Positions 46,200-56,754 of a DNA stretch of 64,000 nt are shown here, one piece after another. Source of the DNA: Nephrocerus scutellatus. Taxonomy: Eukaryota > Arthropoda > Insecta > Diptera > Pipunculidae. The notes below the pieces were generated by a model, which saw only the letters and a program-made list of their open reading frames with translations, made no database searches and had not been told where the DNA came from. The translations under genes were made by a program, and so were the position numbers. The stretch lies in contig OX352763.1 of assembly GCA_947095585.1 (NCBI GenBank), forward strand, positions 36,320,010-36,384,009. Direction: 5' to 3'. Positions within the stretch are counted from its first letter, which is position 1. Each line of letters opens with the position of its first letter.

Positions 46200-48110
46200 T
46201 CAAAACATTAAAAACACAACTAATCGATGTACCTCAGGAGTGTATTTATATTCAAAAAGCGAGAATAGCCTTGGCTTTAGAACATTGTCTTAGTTAAAGA
46301 GAACGACTCCCTGCCGTTTTTAAACAGAAATTTCCAAAGTTCTAACTCAAATGGAGACAACTCATGAGTCGTGAATTATAGCTGATGTCTAACAACAACA
46401 GAAGCGAACGGGCCAATATGATCAGCACGCTGAGATGGGCCGGCCGTATACCTTAAAGCATGTGACAAAAAATGGTGCTCTCGCTTTATCTTGAAGGATT
46501 GAGACTTGAAGAAGACAGATGTCACTAAGGGATCTTAATTTAAATGTACAAAGTCCCAACAGGTGTATCATGGCATTGAGGTGAGAGCAATGGGATGCAA
46601 TTCTTGTGGAGGACAGAGCTAACCATAATAGTCAGTAGTGCTAATGGAATGAGATATTAAGTGTTAGGTTTACAAGTTGCTTGTTCGTCTGAATGTCCGA
46701 TAGTTTACTGTTCCTAAAGAATACATTAATTATCCCTTAATATCATCCTATTATTTGTTAAGAAGCCTTTGGGCAGTCTGCCACAAGGATCTTCAGGTGG
46801 ATGCCAGAGCTAACCATAGCTGTCAGTAGTGCTAATGGAATCTGATAGTAAGTGTTGGGTTTATTATTAGGTTTATTATTTGATTCCCCTATTGCCACGT
46901 TCTATATTTTTTAGCCCAATGTGAAGCAAAGCAGTACCTTTTAATTTTATTGTTGTGGAAAGCTCTTAGTTGACGACCCCACAGATGTCATAAGCGGTAT
47001 TTTATTAGGGGTTTTACTTCACTATGAAACTCCTCCATTTCTTCCCTAGCTTGATTTTCCCCATTTCCAACAAATTTTAATTTTAAGATCAAAGCTACCA
47101 CGAGTTTACAAGATTAAACGAAATTAAATTGCCTTTTATCTGTTTGGCTTGATTTCATATGCTATTTAGGAATTTCATTTTCTTTTCTAAAAATATCATA
47201 GCTCATCATTATAAATCCAATAAATCATTTGAGTTTGGAAGACAGACAGACAATAAAAGTGAACAAAAAATGTCCATTACGCTACCAAAATAGCAAAGAA
47301 CAACTAAGTTGTGCGCTCTTATCGTGGTAGCACGTCAATGGAAGCAAAGGAATTTCATTATCTTATAGGAATTTTGGACGTAATTTTATGAATAATTCAA
47401 ATTTCATGGATAAAAGTTTTTTTTCCATAGAGGAATAGAGGAAAAATAAACGTACAGACTAAGTGTAGTGCATTGACATTCTAGCAATCATTAGAGTGCT
47501 TTTCAGCAAAGTACGCGTCTCTTATAGAATATATTTGATGTTTTGATTAAAAAAGAACCTTTAGTGCGTATACGAGCAGACGTACAGCTTATCAATAAAT
47601 TAACTAATAACTAGTAGGAATTGTAGCTGCTGTGGAAGTTTAATATTTGCATTTGGAGTCAAGCCCTCCAGCCTCAAGCAAAACACCATCTACCGGTCAC
47701 GATTTTGACATCCCTTAACTAGGAAGTCTTCACTACCGATCTATGCAAAAAATTGGTCTCTTCTCTGCTGTCTTGTCTCGCAAGTTCTACCGACAAACAC
47801 ATTTGGAGACAGTTTTTAAACGCTAAGGCGAGCAAGATCTTTGAGAATCTCGAAGACCTTCGAATTCATTTGCGTGACGTCAACATCGCGTTGCATCTCT
47901 TTATTAAAGAATATCCGGTAACGTTGTTTCCATTATATGGAGGTATTAATTTACAGCAATACTATACTAACATCAAAGTATCGAACCGCTTTTTCCACTG
48001 TCGTGTTTTGCAGCACTGAATAATAGCTCTTTAGAATGTGGAAGTACTAACTGGGCGAGCAAATTTGTGTGATCATTTAAAAATCTATATAAAATAAAAG
48101 GGTTTCCAAT
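46200..48110. other. Unassigned stretch with a short duplication and one open frame
   Basis: AGAGCTAACCATAATAGTCA at 46616 and AGAGCTAACCATAGCTGTCA at 46807, each followed by GTAGTGCTAATGGAAT and TAAGTGTTRGGTTTA, form a diverged duplication about 190 bp apart. A plus-strand frame at 47753-48019 (KHIWRQFLNAKASKIFENLE, EYPVTLFPLYGGINLQQYY) looks protein-like but is unrecognised. Otherwise AT-rich. Confidence 0.35.
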
Positions 48111-48114
48111 AGAG

Positions 48115-49235
48115 GATTCATTTTGATATCAAAAAAAAGGAGTATTTTTTAAGAGAAATCAATGAATGTTTATTTCATTGTAAAGAGGAAGGCATGCCAT
48201 AACCAATTGAAAACGATATCAGCCAAATGTCTGCCACGGCTACGCTTGCAGCACCATATACTTTTCATGAAATTTTCCATCACCAATTCGAACATTTGCG
48301 GCTGTATGTCCTCGAAAACTTCACGAATTCCATCATCAAGGTCTTGAATCGATTGTGGAGCATTGGCATAGATCTGATCTTTCACGTGGCCCCAAAGAAA
48401 AAAGTCTAACGATCTCGGTGGCCAATTGTGATCACCTCTTCGAGAAATAACACGGTCAGGAAACTTTTCTTGCAAAATTGCGATTGTTTCGTTGCTTGTG
48501 TGGCACGTTGCGTCGTCTTGCTGAAAATAAACGTCGTCCACATTAATATCTATCTATCTTCCAATTCCGGCCATAAAAATCATTAATCATAGCTCGGTAG
48601 CGCAATCTATTCACCGTAACAGTTGCATCAGCCTCATTTTCGAAAAAGTAAGGTCCAATCACACCGCCAGCCCAAAAACGGCACCAAGCAGTGACACGTT
48701 AAGGATGGAGAGGCTTTTCAACAATCATTCTTGGATTTTCTGAGCCCCAAATGCGACAATTCTGCTAATTAACGTAGCCTCCGAGGTGAAAATCAGCCTC
48801 ATCACTGAAGATGATTTTTCGATGAAAATCCGGATCATTTTGATGCATTCGAAGGACCCAATCAGCGAAGATACGATGTTTATGGTGATCGACCGGCTTC
48901 AGTTTTTGTGTTAACTTAACTTTAAAAGCCTTTAGATCTAAGTCTTTATGCAAAATACGGTGTAATGTCGTTTGTGAAATGTCTAATTCCAAAGATCGAC
49001 GAGGAATCGACTATCGAGAAAACCCAGGTTTCTTCAACACTACGGGCTACAGCAGCAATATTCTCAGTTGTTCTTCAATGACCCACACAGTTTCAAGTCT
49101 TCACATCACTAACTTGTCCCAACAGCTCAAAATTTTCCACCAGCTTCACTATTGCCGGCCGAGAAGGTGCTTCACGACGACCAAAAAGTGCTTTAGTTCA
49201 TACAATCATTTCTTTCTTACTCATGTACATAAATG
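48115..49235 (-). pseudogene. Tc1/mariner-superfamily transposase relic, nearly full length
   Basis: On the minus strand the order is: FGRREAPSRPAIVKLVENFE near 49200, RTTENIAAVARSVEE, then MELDISQTTLHRILHKDLDL from 48992, LKPVDHHKHRIFADWVL, RKIIFSDEADFHLGGYVN (first Asp), after a stop QNCRIWGSENPRMIVEKPLH, VIGPYFFENEADATVTVN, and from 48541 DDVYFQQDDATCHTSNETIA (second Asp), ISRRGDHNWPPRSLDFFLWG. Five residues are missing from the third-acid motif (expected PPRSCDLTPLDFFLWG; the sequence has PPRSLDFFLWG). The C-terminal helix reads QIYANAPQSIQDLDDGIREV. Frameshifts interrupt it. Same superfamily as 1890-2875. Confidence 0.87.
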
Positions 49236-49239
49236 CTTT

Positions 49240-49600
49240 TTAGTTTACTCTGTGAGCTTGGTTGATTGAAGAGATTAAGTCCTGAAGGTAATGTTTCTTA
49301 CACCACCGATGTTTCTAACAATATCAGTAGCAAGTATCAATAAATCTAGCGAGCATTTAAAAAACATGAATAAGTTTTTAGGGCCGTCTTATTTTCTCGT
49401 AATGAAATACAAATTTTTGGGTTTTTTTTTTTCACTGATTGCCTTGACAGCGAGAAATGATCAGAGGCGATGAAACACTGCCGCTGAAGGTTAGAAGAAG
49501 ATTGGAGGTTTCAGCGAAATGATAAACAACACGAGAATCGGCGAAAGATTCGACAAACAGAATACCTGCCTTAATATCCTAATATCACGTTGTTTACTTT
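49240..49600. other. Unassigned stretch
   Basis: Probably the 5' flank of the relic at 48115-49235 and AT-rich DNA; nothing else seen. Confidence 0.35.
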
Positions 49601-49679
49601 ATTAATTGCGGGCACCAAGGGCGAGGCTAATAGTCAGGACGTGTGTTTTTTGTAAAGTTGTCAGTTTGTTCAAGCGTAA

Positions 49680-50005
49680 TTTAAACCACCAACCTTTGTC
49701 CTGCATCAAAGAAACTGAAAAACTAACAATTCTAGGCGTGTGCGTCAACAACAAGCTTCGTTGAAACGACCCCATATTTGCAATCGCCAAGAATGCTGCG
49801 AGATGTTTAGGTTTCCTTAAACGGTGCAAGATGTACTTCACTTCTTCAGATCTGGCTACTATTTACAAGGCGTATTTTCGACTTAAACTTGAATTCAACT
49901 GTATTGTCTGGGCACTTGCCCCCAAGACAATATTGCATCTACAAGACAGAATCCAGAACCGCGCGTTAAAACTTATTGGTGACGTATATATGGCCTTCAA
50001 ACGGC
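49680..50005 (+). pseudogene. Jockey/CR1-like LINE thumb fragment
   Basis: Frames give EKLTILGVCVNNK, IAKNAARCLGFLKRCKMYFT, SSDLATIYKAYFRLKLEFN, then PKTILHLQDRIQNRALKLIG and D. This is the post-palm thumb of Jockey/CR1-like LINEs (a LGFLKRC...ATIYKAY...LDRIQNRA pattern). It stops abruptly at about 50005, where an antisense mariner-like relic begins, so it may have been interrupted by that insertion. Different from the family at 16195-19480. Confidence 0.72.
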
Positions 50006-50900
50006 CGACAAGACAAAGCTATTGCATGCAGCGAGAAAGTGGCTCTGCGGAAATTGGGCCCATTCCCGGCAAAGCGCTTGCTTGAGATGATCGACACTTT
50101 GGTATTTTTTTGTCCCAACCTTGCTCTTCAAAATACCCCAAAACGAGAAATCTAGCGGATGTGCATCCGGTGAATTTGATGGCCATTGGGCAATGGAAAT
50201 AAACCGCGCAACGTTGTTTCTCAGCCAACCTTGATTGACGCGCGCTTTATGACTCGGCGCCGAGTCCTGATGAAATGTCCAGGCTCTGCGGCCGAAATGT
50301 TTGTGTGTCCAAGGCTTCAACGATCCCTCCAACATATGATCCCGATAAATTTGAGCATTCATCTTGATGACACGGTACAAAAAAACTAGCGGTGGACGGC
50401 TTTCGGCCGTTACGGCGGCCTAAACCATCACCATCGGCGGCTCTTGGTTTCGAGTGGCAATCCGTTGATGCAAATTTTCAGTAGAACGGCCGGGCAAGTA
50501 AATCCGATCGTTTTGCTTGTTCACATATTGCTCAATAATGAACGGTGACTCATCGTAGAAAACCAAATTCGGCAAATCGCCACTTTCGTGCAAGCGTAAC
50601 AACTCCTTTGCTCTTTCCACTCTAACTTTTTTTTGAGCATCGGTGTGACCATGAGTTTTTTTGGAATTTCAAGGCCTTTAGTCCAAGATGATCTTTCAAT
50701 ATGTGCTGCATCCGTTCGAGCGAAATGTTCGCCTCACGAGCCATTTTTCTGCCGCTACGGCGCGGATTCCGAGCCAATTTAGCCTTCACCTTCCGAATGA
50801 TATCCGGCGATGTTGCAGTGCGTTTCGGTCCACCACCATGTCGTTTTGCATGGCCATGCCAGTATCGTTATAACGATTTATGGTGCGATACACAATAGTA
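49997..50900 (-). pseudogene. Tc1/mariner-superfamily transposase relic, DD37D-like spacing
   Basis: On the minus strand from about 50650: KTHGHTDAQKKVRVERAKEL, NLVFYDESPFIIEQYVNKQN (first Asp), then from 50380 NAQIYRDHMLEGSLKPWTHK, AWTFHQDSAPSHKARVNQGW (second Asp), WPSNSPDAHPLDFSFWG (third Asp). Thirty-seven residues separate the second and third acids, fitting a DD37D-type element (maT-like) rather than mariner proper (DD34D). It ends about 49997. The N-terminal DNA-binding region is decayed; an arm around 50650-50900 gives only fragments. Dead by frame breaks. Confidence 0.8.
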
Positions 50901-52480
50901 TATTACAGAACGAGCAAGGAAAGTGGAGTTTATCGTGCGAGGTCGAAGCTTGACGAACGAGGCGGTAGCCAAGTTCGGCAATCTAACGAGCACGATGAGC
51001 ACTTTTCTGCGAGTCGTGTACGCTATTTTTCACGCGTCCAAACCGGTTTTTCTGCTAAATCGAGAGAGAAGCAGTAGCAGAAGCAGCTGTGACTGCAGTA
51101 AATAACAAAGAAATGAATTTTTTACGCGTCCAAACCGGTTTTTCTGCTCAATCGAGAGAGAAGCAGAAATCACAAACGACAAACAAAAGAGAATTCTTGC
51201 TCATGCACAATGTGTTCGCTGAGATTGTAGTAAATAACAAAAGACGTTTTATATCATAACATAACTAGTGTTATGTATGGGCTACTTTCGAGGCTAGTTT
51301 ATAGCGTACGAAACATTTACTTTCGTCTATGGGCGTGTGAAAACATTTTATTCACATGCAGATGTTTTAACTGGTTAACAATCTGCGGCTGTGGTTTTCC
51401 AGCCAAAAATATAGAGCACTCACATTATTACGCTTGTATTCCCACTAAAATGCTTTGTACGCTTGTAAACAATGGAATGAACTGTCATTAGTGTAAATTT
51501 GAGCGCTCTGTCAACACTGGTTTGACAGCAATTACAATCTGAAGTTGGTAACACTTCGTGCTAGTTTTAAAGTATATAAATAAAAATTAAATTTTGTGCG
51601 GTTGTTATTTATGGAAACTCACATTTACCACCCAGTTTCTATGAAATTTTCACTACATACTATTGGCAGCTGGAGGGCAGTTATAAGCTATAGTATACCC
51701 CCCTTCACCCTCCCGTACGAACAGGAAAAGTAATAAATTAACATGAGCCACATTTACAAACCAATTTTTATGAAATTTTCAATGTAAATTATTAGGAGGT
51801 AGTATAAGATTATAAGGGTTTAGTACAACACCACACTGCGGTGATAAGAATAAGAAGGCTGGGGTCCATGTGTACAAGTAACAAAGCGCTAGGGAATGGC
51901 TAATATAGTATAATAAAATTAGTGAAAATATCGTCCCAGTTCTTCTCTAGAGATTAGCCCTCCGTATCTGTTTAAATGGTACACGATTCCTCGGTGAGGA
52001 CTCAGATAATTTCTCGGATTTCTCTGTGATAAACATATTTTGGATCTCCTCGCTTTGTCAGTTAATATTTGACAGTTGACAGTTGTAATTGCTGAGCTGA
52101 CAGATTGTCCCACTGATTGCAATACTCTTCACTGAGAAGAGTATGCCAATCATTTGGCGCTTTTATTAATAGGGCTATTATTGCCATATGTTTGCATCGT
52201 TGTCGTTGCCGTGCCACTTGACAATTGGACAATTCAAATCCACCAAAAATAAATTCTTCTAATTGGAAAAAGTCCACCCGCAGCACAGTGGTCCTTGTTT
52301 ATTTATTTGTAATTAAAATGTGAGCCAAAGTCTTTAATATTTTATGTGGTCGTAAAAATGGCAAAGCGGCTGTTTAATTGTTTTTAATTGAATGTAGCAA
52401 TGAAGACACGCACACGCATACACTCTCGCATTAAATTGAATTTTGAACAACACAGACCAGAGCAGAGCAGACACGTTACC
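50900..52480. repeat. Spacer with two diverged tandem duplications
   Basis: TACGCGTCCAAACCGGTTTT-type block at about 51032 and 51124 (CACGCGTCC / TACGCGTCC, CGAGAGAGAAGCAG) repeats after 92 bp. CACATTTACCACCCAGTTTC at about 51620 and CACATTTACAAACCAATTTT at about 51748, each followed by TATGAAATTTTCA, repeat after about 125 bp. Otherwise unassigned. If the exon at 52673 is real, its downstream intron begins at 52484. Confidence 0.5.
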
Positions 52481-52484
52481 TAAC

Positions 52485-52673
52485 CTTGAACTGGATATAT
52501 GGATGTGTACTTTTGTAATTGTCATCCCGTATGGATAGAATTCGTTTCATAGCCTCACCTGAAATCATCGGTGCTAAAGGTATTCCATTTGAGTCGAACT
52601 TCTCATCAGGCTTCGATGAAATTGATTTGCCAGGAACACAGCTGATTGGTTTCTTTGATTTCCACAGCTTCAT
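52485..52673 (-). CDS. Candidate host first coding exon (unrecognised protein)
   Basis: On the minus strand ATG at 52673-52671 with CAAG before it opens 63 codons ending KSTHPYIQFK, then a donor AAG|GTTAGG (GT at 52484-52483, phase 0). A second donor TTAG|GTAACG six bases further would give phase 2. An in-frame TAA three codons upstream supports this ATG. The peptide begins MKLWKSKKPIS, has SGEAMKRILSIRDDNYK, and is basic and hydrophilic with no signal peptide or transposon motif. A long upstream sequence resembles an insect 5'UTR. I do not recognise the protein. The frame continues only two codons beyond the first donor before TAA. Confidence 0.55.
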
Positions 52674-53620
52674 CTTGATGGTTTAGAAGGCGGCTTATCC
52701 GCAATGGTGTCGAACTTATTATTCCTCAATTCTTGGGTTAGTGAAGAGTGCGGCTAATATTAGAGGCAATTTATATGTCAAATAGCACAAACACCGAACA
52801 TTTTCACATGATTCCCAAGTAAACTAAACTTTTCTTTAAAAATTGAAAATCTTCCGTAAAATTACGCACAAAATTACACAAAAACGATTCTTTTTCTCTT
52901 CCCCCAATGCAAGTCGAAGACACTTTTCTTCAACTTTAAAGACGTTTCAACGACTTTTTTTATATTTTTGTATGAAATTTGCTTCTATTTTAAGATCCGT
53001 CATGAATTGCGTACACAGTGGAGCACGCTTCAGTTCTAGCCCAGCAGCCGGTAGCTATATGTGTGTCCGACTCCGACCCAACAGTGTTCATCGACGACGA
53101 CAAAGTCACAGGCGAATTGGATACAAAAACGAAACGGCGACGACGACGACGATGGCGATGATGATTCCCTGAGCAACATCTACTCGGTGAACATCGCCAG
53201 TCGAGTGGAAATTGCACAATGAAAACTTTTTGTACGCAAAAAAGGCGGACGGCCTACGCACCCTGCCACAGAGACGGTCGGCGCACAACAACCGCGGCGA
53301 AATCTACCGTCGAATGACTCAAAAATTCAAGGAAAACACAATATGCACCGCCACCGGTCTGATCTGACGACAACAACAGCAGAGAAACAGACAACGAACA
53401 AACGATCCGAAGGAGCGCACAGTCAAACGATGAATGAGAAATTTCCTTCTTGCATCTTGCCAGTCGGTTCGGGGTCGATCCACTTGGAAAATTGCTTGTG
53501 GGAAAACAAATCGAGAAGGAAAATCGGAAAATCACCAAATTAACTGAATATACATCAATGTTGCTCGCTCGCACGCTCGTTGTAATAAAGAGAGGTGTGA
53601 CAATGTATGAGAAAAACGAA
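52674..53620 (-). promoter_or_regulatory. Putative 5'UTR and promoter upstream of the 52.6-kb exon
   Basis: On the minus strand the 52680-52980 part is AT-rich with runs such as GTGTAATTTTGTGCG, like insect 5'UTRs. The 52980-53580 part is less AT-rich and CpG-containing, with CGTCGTCGTCGTCGCC and CAA/CAG-like runs on one strand or the other. Several overlapping open frames here are by-products of CGA/CGT triplet runs. No core promoter motif was chosen with confidence. Confidence 0.35.
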
Positions 53621-54026
53621 GAATGAATTTGAATTTTGAAATTCACCACAGTTGTCGTTTAGCGATGAGGACAGTTCGATAAAAGATTGAAAGGAAGAGA
53701 GAACTATGTATTTTTTTGGCTAAATTCTTCGGTGCAGAAAGTGGGATAGCTTTTGAATGATAATTACGGACGTTTGTTGGAAAGCGAGAAGATACAAGCA
53801 GAGGATCAGGCATTTAACCCTTTGAGTACCAAATTATTTTGCATGAAAATAATAATTCTTGGTGGTTTTGTAGTAAAAGCACACCAAGGAACACAGAATG
53901 TAAAAAATTTACTCTTGTAACTATATACTTTTTGGAATGTTCACTCTGTGATGGACAACATTTCTCAAAGGTCAGATGAAAAGGTTTTTTTAAAACTGAT
54001 AAAGAAAAATAATTTATCTTTATATT
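53621..54026. other. Unassigned flank of the (CAAA)n array
   Basis: Nothing recognised. Confidence 0.4.
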
Positions 54027-54701
54027 AACAAACAAACAAACAAACAAACAAACAAACAAACAAACAAACAAACAAACAAACAAACAAACAAACAAACAAA
54101 CAAACAAACAAACAAACAAACAAACAAACAAACAAACAAACAAACAAACAAACAAACAAACAAACAAACAAACAAACAAACAAACAAACAAACAAACAAA
54201 CAAACAAACAAACAAACAAACAAACAAACAAACAAACAAACAAACAAACAAACAAACAAACAAACAAACAAACAAACAAACAAACAAACAAACAAACAAA
54301 CAAACAAACAAACAAACAAACAAACAAACAAACAAACAAACAAACAAACAAACAAACAAACAAACAAACAAACAAACAAACAAACAAACAAACAAACAAA
54401 CAAACAAACAAACAAACAAACAAACAAACAAACAAACAAACAAACAAACAAACAAACAAACAAACAAACAAACAAACAAACAAACAAACAAACAAACAAA
54501 CAAACAAACAAACAAACAAACAAACAAACAAACAAACAAACAAACAAACAAACAAACAAACAAACAAACAAACAAACAAACAAACAAACAAACAAACAAA
54601 CAAACAAACAAACAAACAAACAAACAAACAAACAAACAAACAAACAAACAAACAAACAAACAAACAAACAAACAAACAAACAAACAAACAAACAAACAAA
54701 C
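54027..54701. repeat. Perfect (CAAA)n tetranucleotide array, ~169 copies
   Basis: About 675 bases of uninterrupted CAAA (GTTT on the other strand) with no substitution visible. The three long minus-strand frames over it, translating as repeating Phe-Val-Cys-Leu, are artefacts of the repeat. Such length without interruption is either a very recent expansion or an assembly product. Confidence 0.98.
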
Positions 54702-54739
54702 TAATTATAGGCTATAAAAAACGAGAAATGCTATTATCT

Positions 54740-55220
54740 GACGAAAAGGATAAAAGCGAGAAATTAAGTACTTGCACGAAAGTACATAAACACATTGGTA
54801 TTGTATCTAAAAAAAAATGCTCAATAATTAAGATTTGTTCATAAGATATTGCGTTGCGAAGTTAATGTCTATTGTACCGGACAAGTGGATCTAAAGGGTT
54901 AAGTAACGACACAGAGTGCAGAAATTATGAATGTAACTTAAGAGTGTTCCATTCTATAAAAAAATTTTGTCCCGATTACGCGACTCAGACGAAGATCCTC
55001 ATACAATCATGATTCCTAAAAGTACGAGTAATTTTGAAAAAGGTATCAGAAACTCCATACTTTTAATATTCTCAAACAGTCAAGCAGCACAGAGTTCCCA
55101 ATTGGTTAAGTTAATTGATTTTTTCATCTTCTGTTTTAATGCGTAGCAGCTGAATATGCGCTCACAACCCTAAAGAGAAAAAAGCCGACAAGGCCAAATG
55201 ATGTACTACGTTTTACCTAA
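54740..55220. other. Unassigned stretch
   Basis: Nothing recognised. Confidence 0.4.
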
Positions 55221-55224
55221 CCAC

Positions 55225-56010
55225 CACAACGAGGCTTGCTGATGGCAACAAAACTTCGCGGCGATGCATTGCTAGCTACCTATATAGCTGCTCGTGAGCT
55301 TTACAAACACAAAAGGTGCGAGGAATTCCGGCTTTTTGAAAGGAAAAAGAAAGAAAACTGCTTAATCGAAAAGACATTGAAAGATTATACTCCAGGAAAA
55401 AAGCTCCGAAGTTCAAAGAAAACGTATCAAGCCACAAAAACCGAACAAAAGGAAAGCTCGTAGTGTCAGTAAGTCAGTACTGAGAACATGAAAAGGCACT
55501 TCTGCAGACTGTTAAACGGCAACTAATATTAACATTCCGCTTTCAGGCAGAACGAACCATACAAGCTAGACGATGAAAGTCAAAATTTCCGTCCTCCTGA
55601 TCAAGTTGTAGGAAGAATTTCAATATCCAAACTTTAGATTAACAAAGCTGGTGGACCCGGCCCTGAGCTTTTTATAACTGAACGATATAACTTCTTAGAG
55701 AGCATACACCAGCTCATCACTACAGTTTGTTAATATGAAAGGATGCCTGATGTTTGCTCAGCCCTCCTGATAGCAGACCCATTTAACAACGCCAACTATA
55801 GAGGACATCACTTATAAGATCATCTCTTCCATTCTGTGTGAACGCTTGAAGCTACTTACAAACAATCTGATTAGCTCCTATCACTGCGTTTTTATGCCTG
55901 AAAAGATCATAATCTACCTAATGTTTATGCTGCGGAAGATCTTAGAGAAAAGCAAATCGATACTCACAACCTTTATATTAATTTCAAAGCCGCATTTATA
56001 AGGATGAGCT
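55225..56010 (+). pseudogene. Family E (RTE-like) LINE, central fragment
   Basis: A plus-strand frame at 55236-55463 gives a basic linker-like segment. Downstream frames give GGPGPELFITERYNFLESIH, QLITTVCxYERMPDVCSALL-like, NNANYRGHHL, YKQSDxLLSLRFYA-like and REKQIDTHNLYINFKAAF (motif A region with F-K-A-A in place of the usual F-x-x-A-F/YD). It ends near 56010, where family B 3' sequence starts. Similar in layout to family A but distinct in sequence. Heavily decayed. Confidence 0.6.
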
Positions 56011-56330
56011 ATACAAGAGACTTGTGGAGAGTAACGCAGCAGGAAGCAATCGCGATCACCATCAGACGACGAAAATGGAGCTGTATTGGCTACACTTGAA
56101 GCCAGCGGATGATATTACGAAACTAGCGCTCGACTGGAATCCACAAGGAAGCCGCCGAGTTGGCCGTCCTAGCAAGACATGGAAAAGGACAATAGAAGAG
56201 GAAGCAATATCCCAGGGGACAGAGTGGCGACTCTTGAAACCTCAGGCGATAAATCGAATTCGTTGGCGGGCGTTTGTAGAAGCCCTATGCTTCCCGCGGA
56301 GTAAAGGAAAGAAAGAAAGATACAAGAAAG
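56010..56330 (+). pseudogene. Family B LINE 3' end
   Basis: DLWRVTQQEAIAITIRRRKW, then LALDWNPQGSRRVGRPSKTW, EEEAISQGTEWRLLKPQAIN and RIRWRAFVEALCFPRSKGKK, matching the C-terminus of the antisense family B element (5700-6050) and its end AGTAAAGGAAAGAAAGAAAG. It begins immediately after family E sequence, so the junction at about 56010 is either a fusion by template switching or a truncated insertion. Confidence 0.82.
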
Positions 56331-56334
56331 GATT

Positions 56335-56750
56335 TCGCAAGGTAACGCTCTGTCATGTGATTTCTTCAATATTGTTACGAAATTTAGTCTTTCGAGTTTG
56401 TAAAGGATTTTACAAATAAAACACACCACAAGTTTATTAATTTTTAAAAAAAAAAATGTTGGTTGAATTCTAAACAACGAAAAACTTCTAGAAACTTCCA
56501 ATCTTTTAGACAGAAATATCGAGAAAATACCAGAACATTGTGGCAACTTCCCTTATTAACAACTAACCATATTGATCTCGGGCGCTTCGCTACCCGCATA
56601 CACTTAGCCCGCCTTCCTGTTAGCTCTTGGGGGATGTAATATAGCTTAGAACCTTCTCCTCCACCCACCAATGATATACGTACATTGAAAATTTCATAAA
56701 AATCTCTTGGTAAATGTTTCCATAAATAACAACCTGTCAATAACAAACTG
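56335..56750. other. Unassigned AT-rich stretch
   Basis: No element recognised. Confidence 0.35.
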
Positions 56751-56754
56751 TCAG

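Noticed and set aside
52843..53650. Overlapping frames on both strands around 53.0-53.6 kb
   Set aside because: They come from triplet-rich, less AT-rich DNA (CGA/CGT and CAA runs) in the putative 5'UTR/promoter; no domains.
53814..54699. Three long minus-strand open frames (about 220-290 codons) of repeating Phe-Val-Cys-Leu
   Set aside because: They are translations of the perfect (CAAA)n array; a 4-base repeat with no stop codon in any frame is open in every reading phase.
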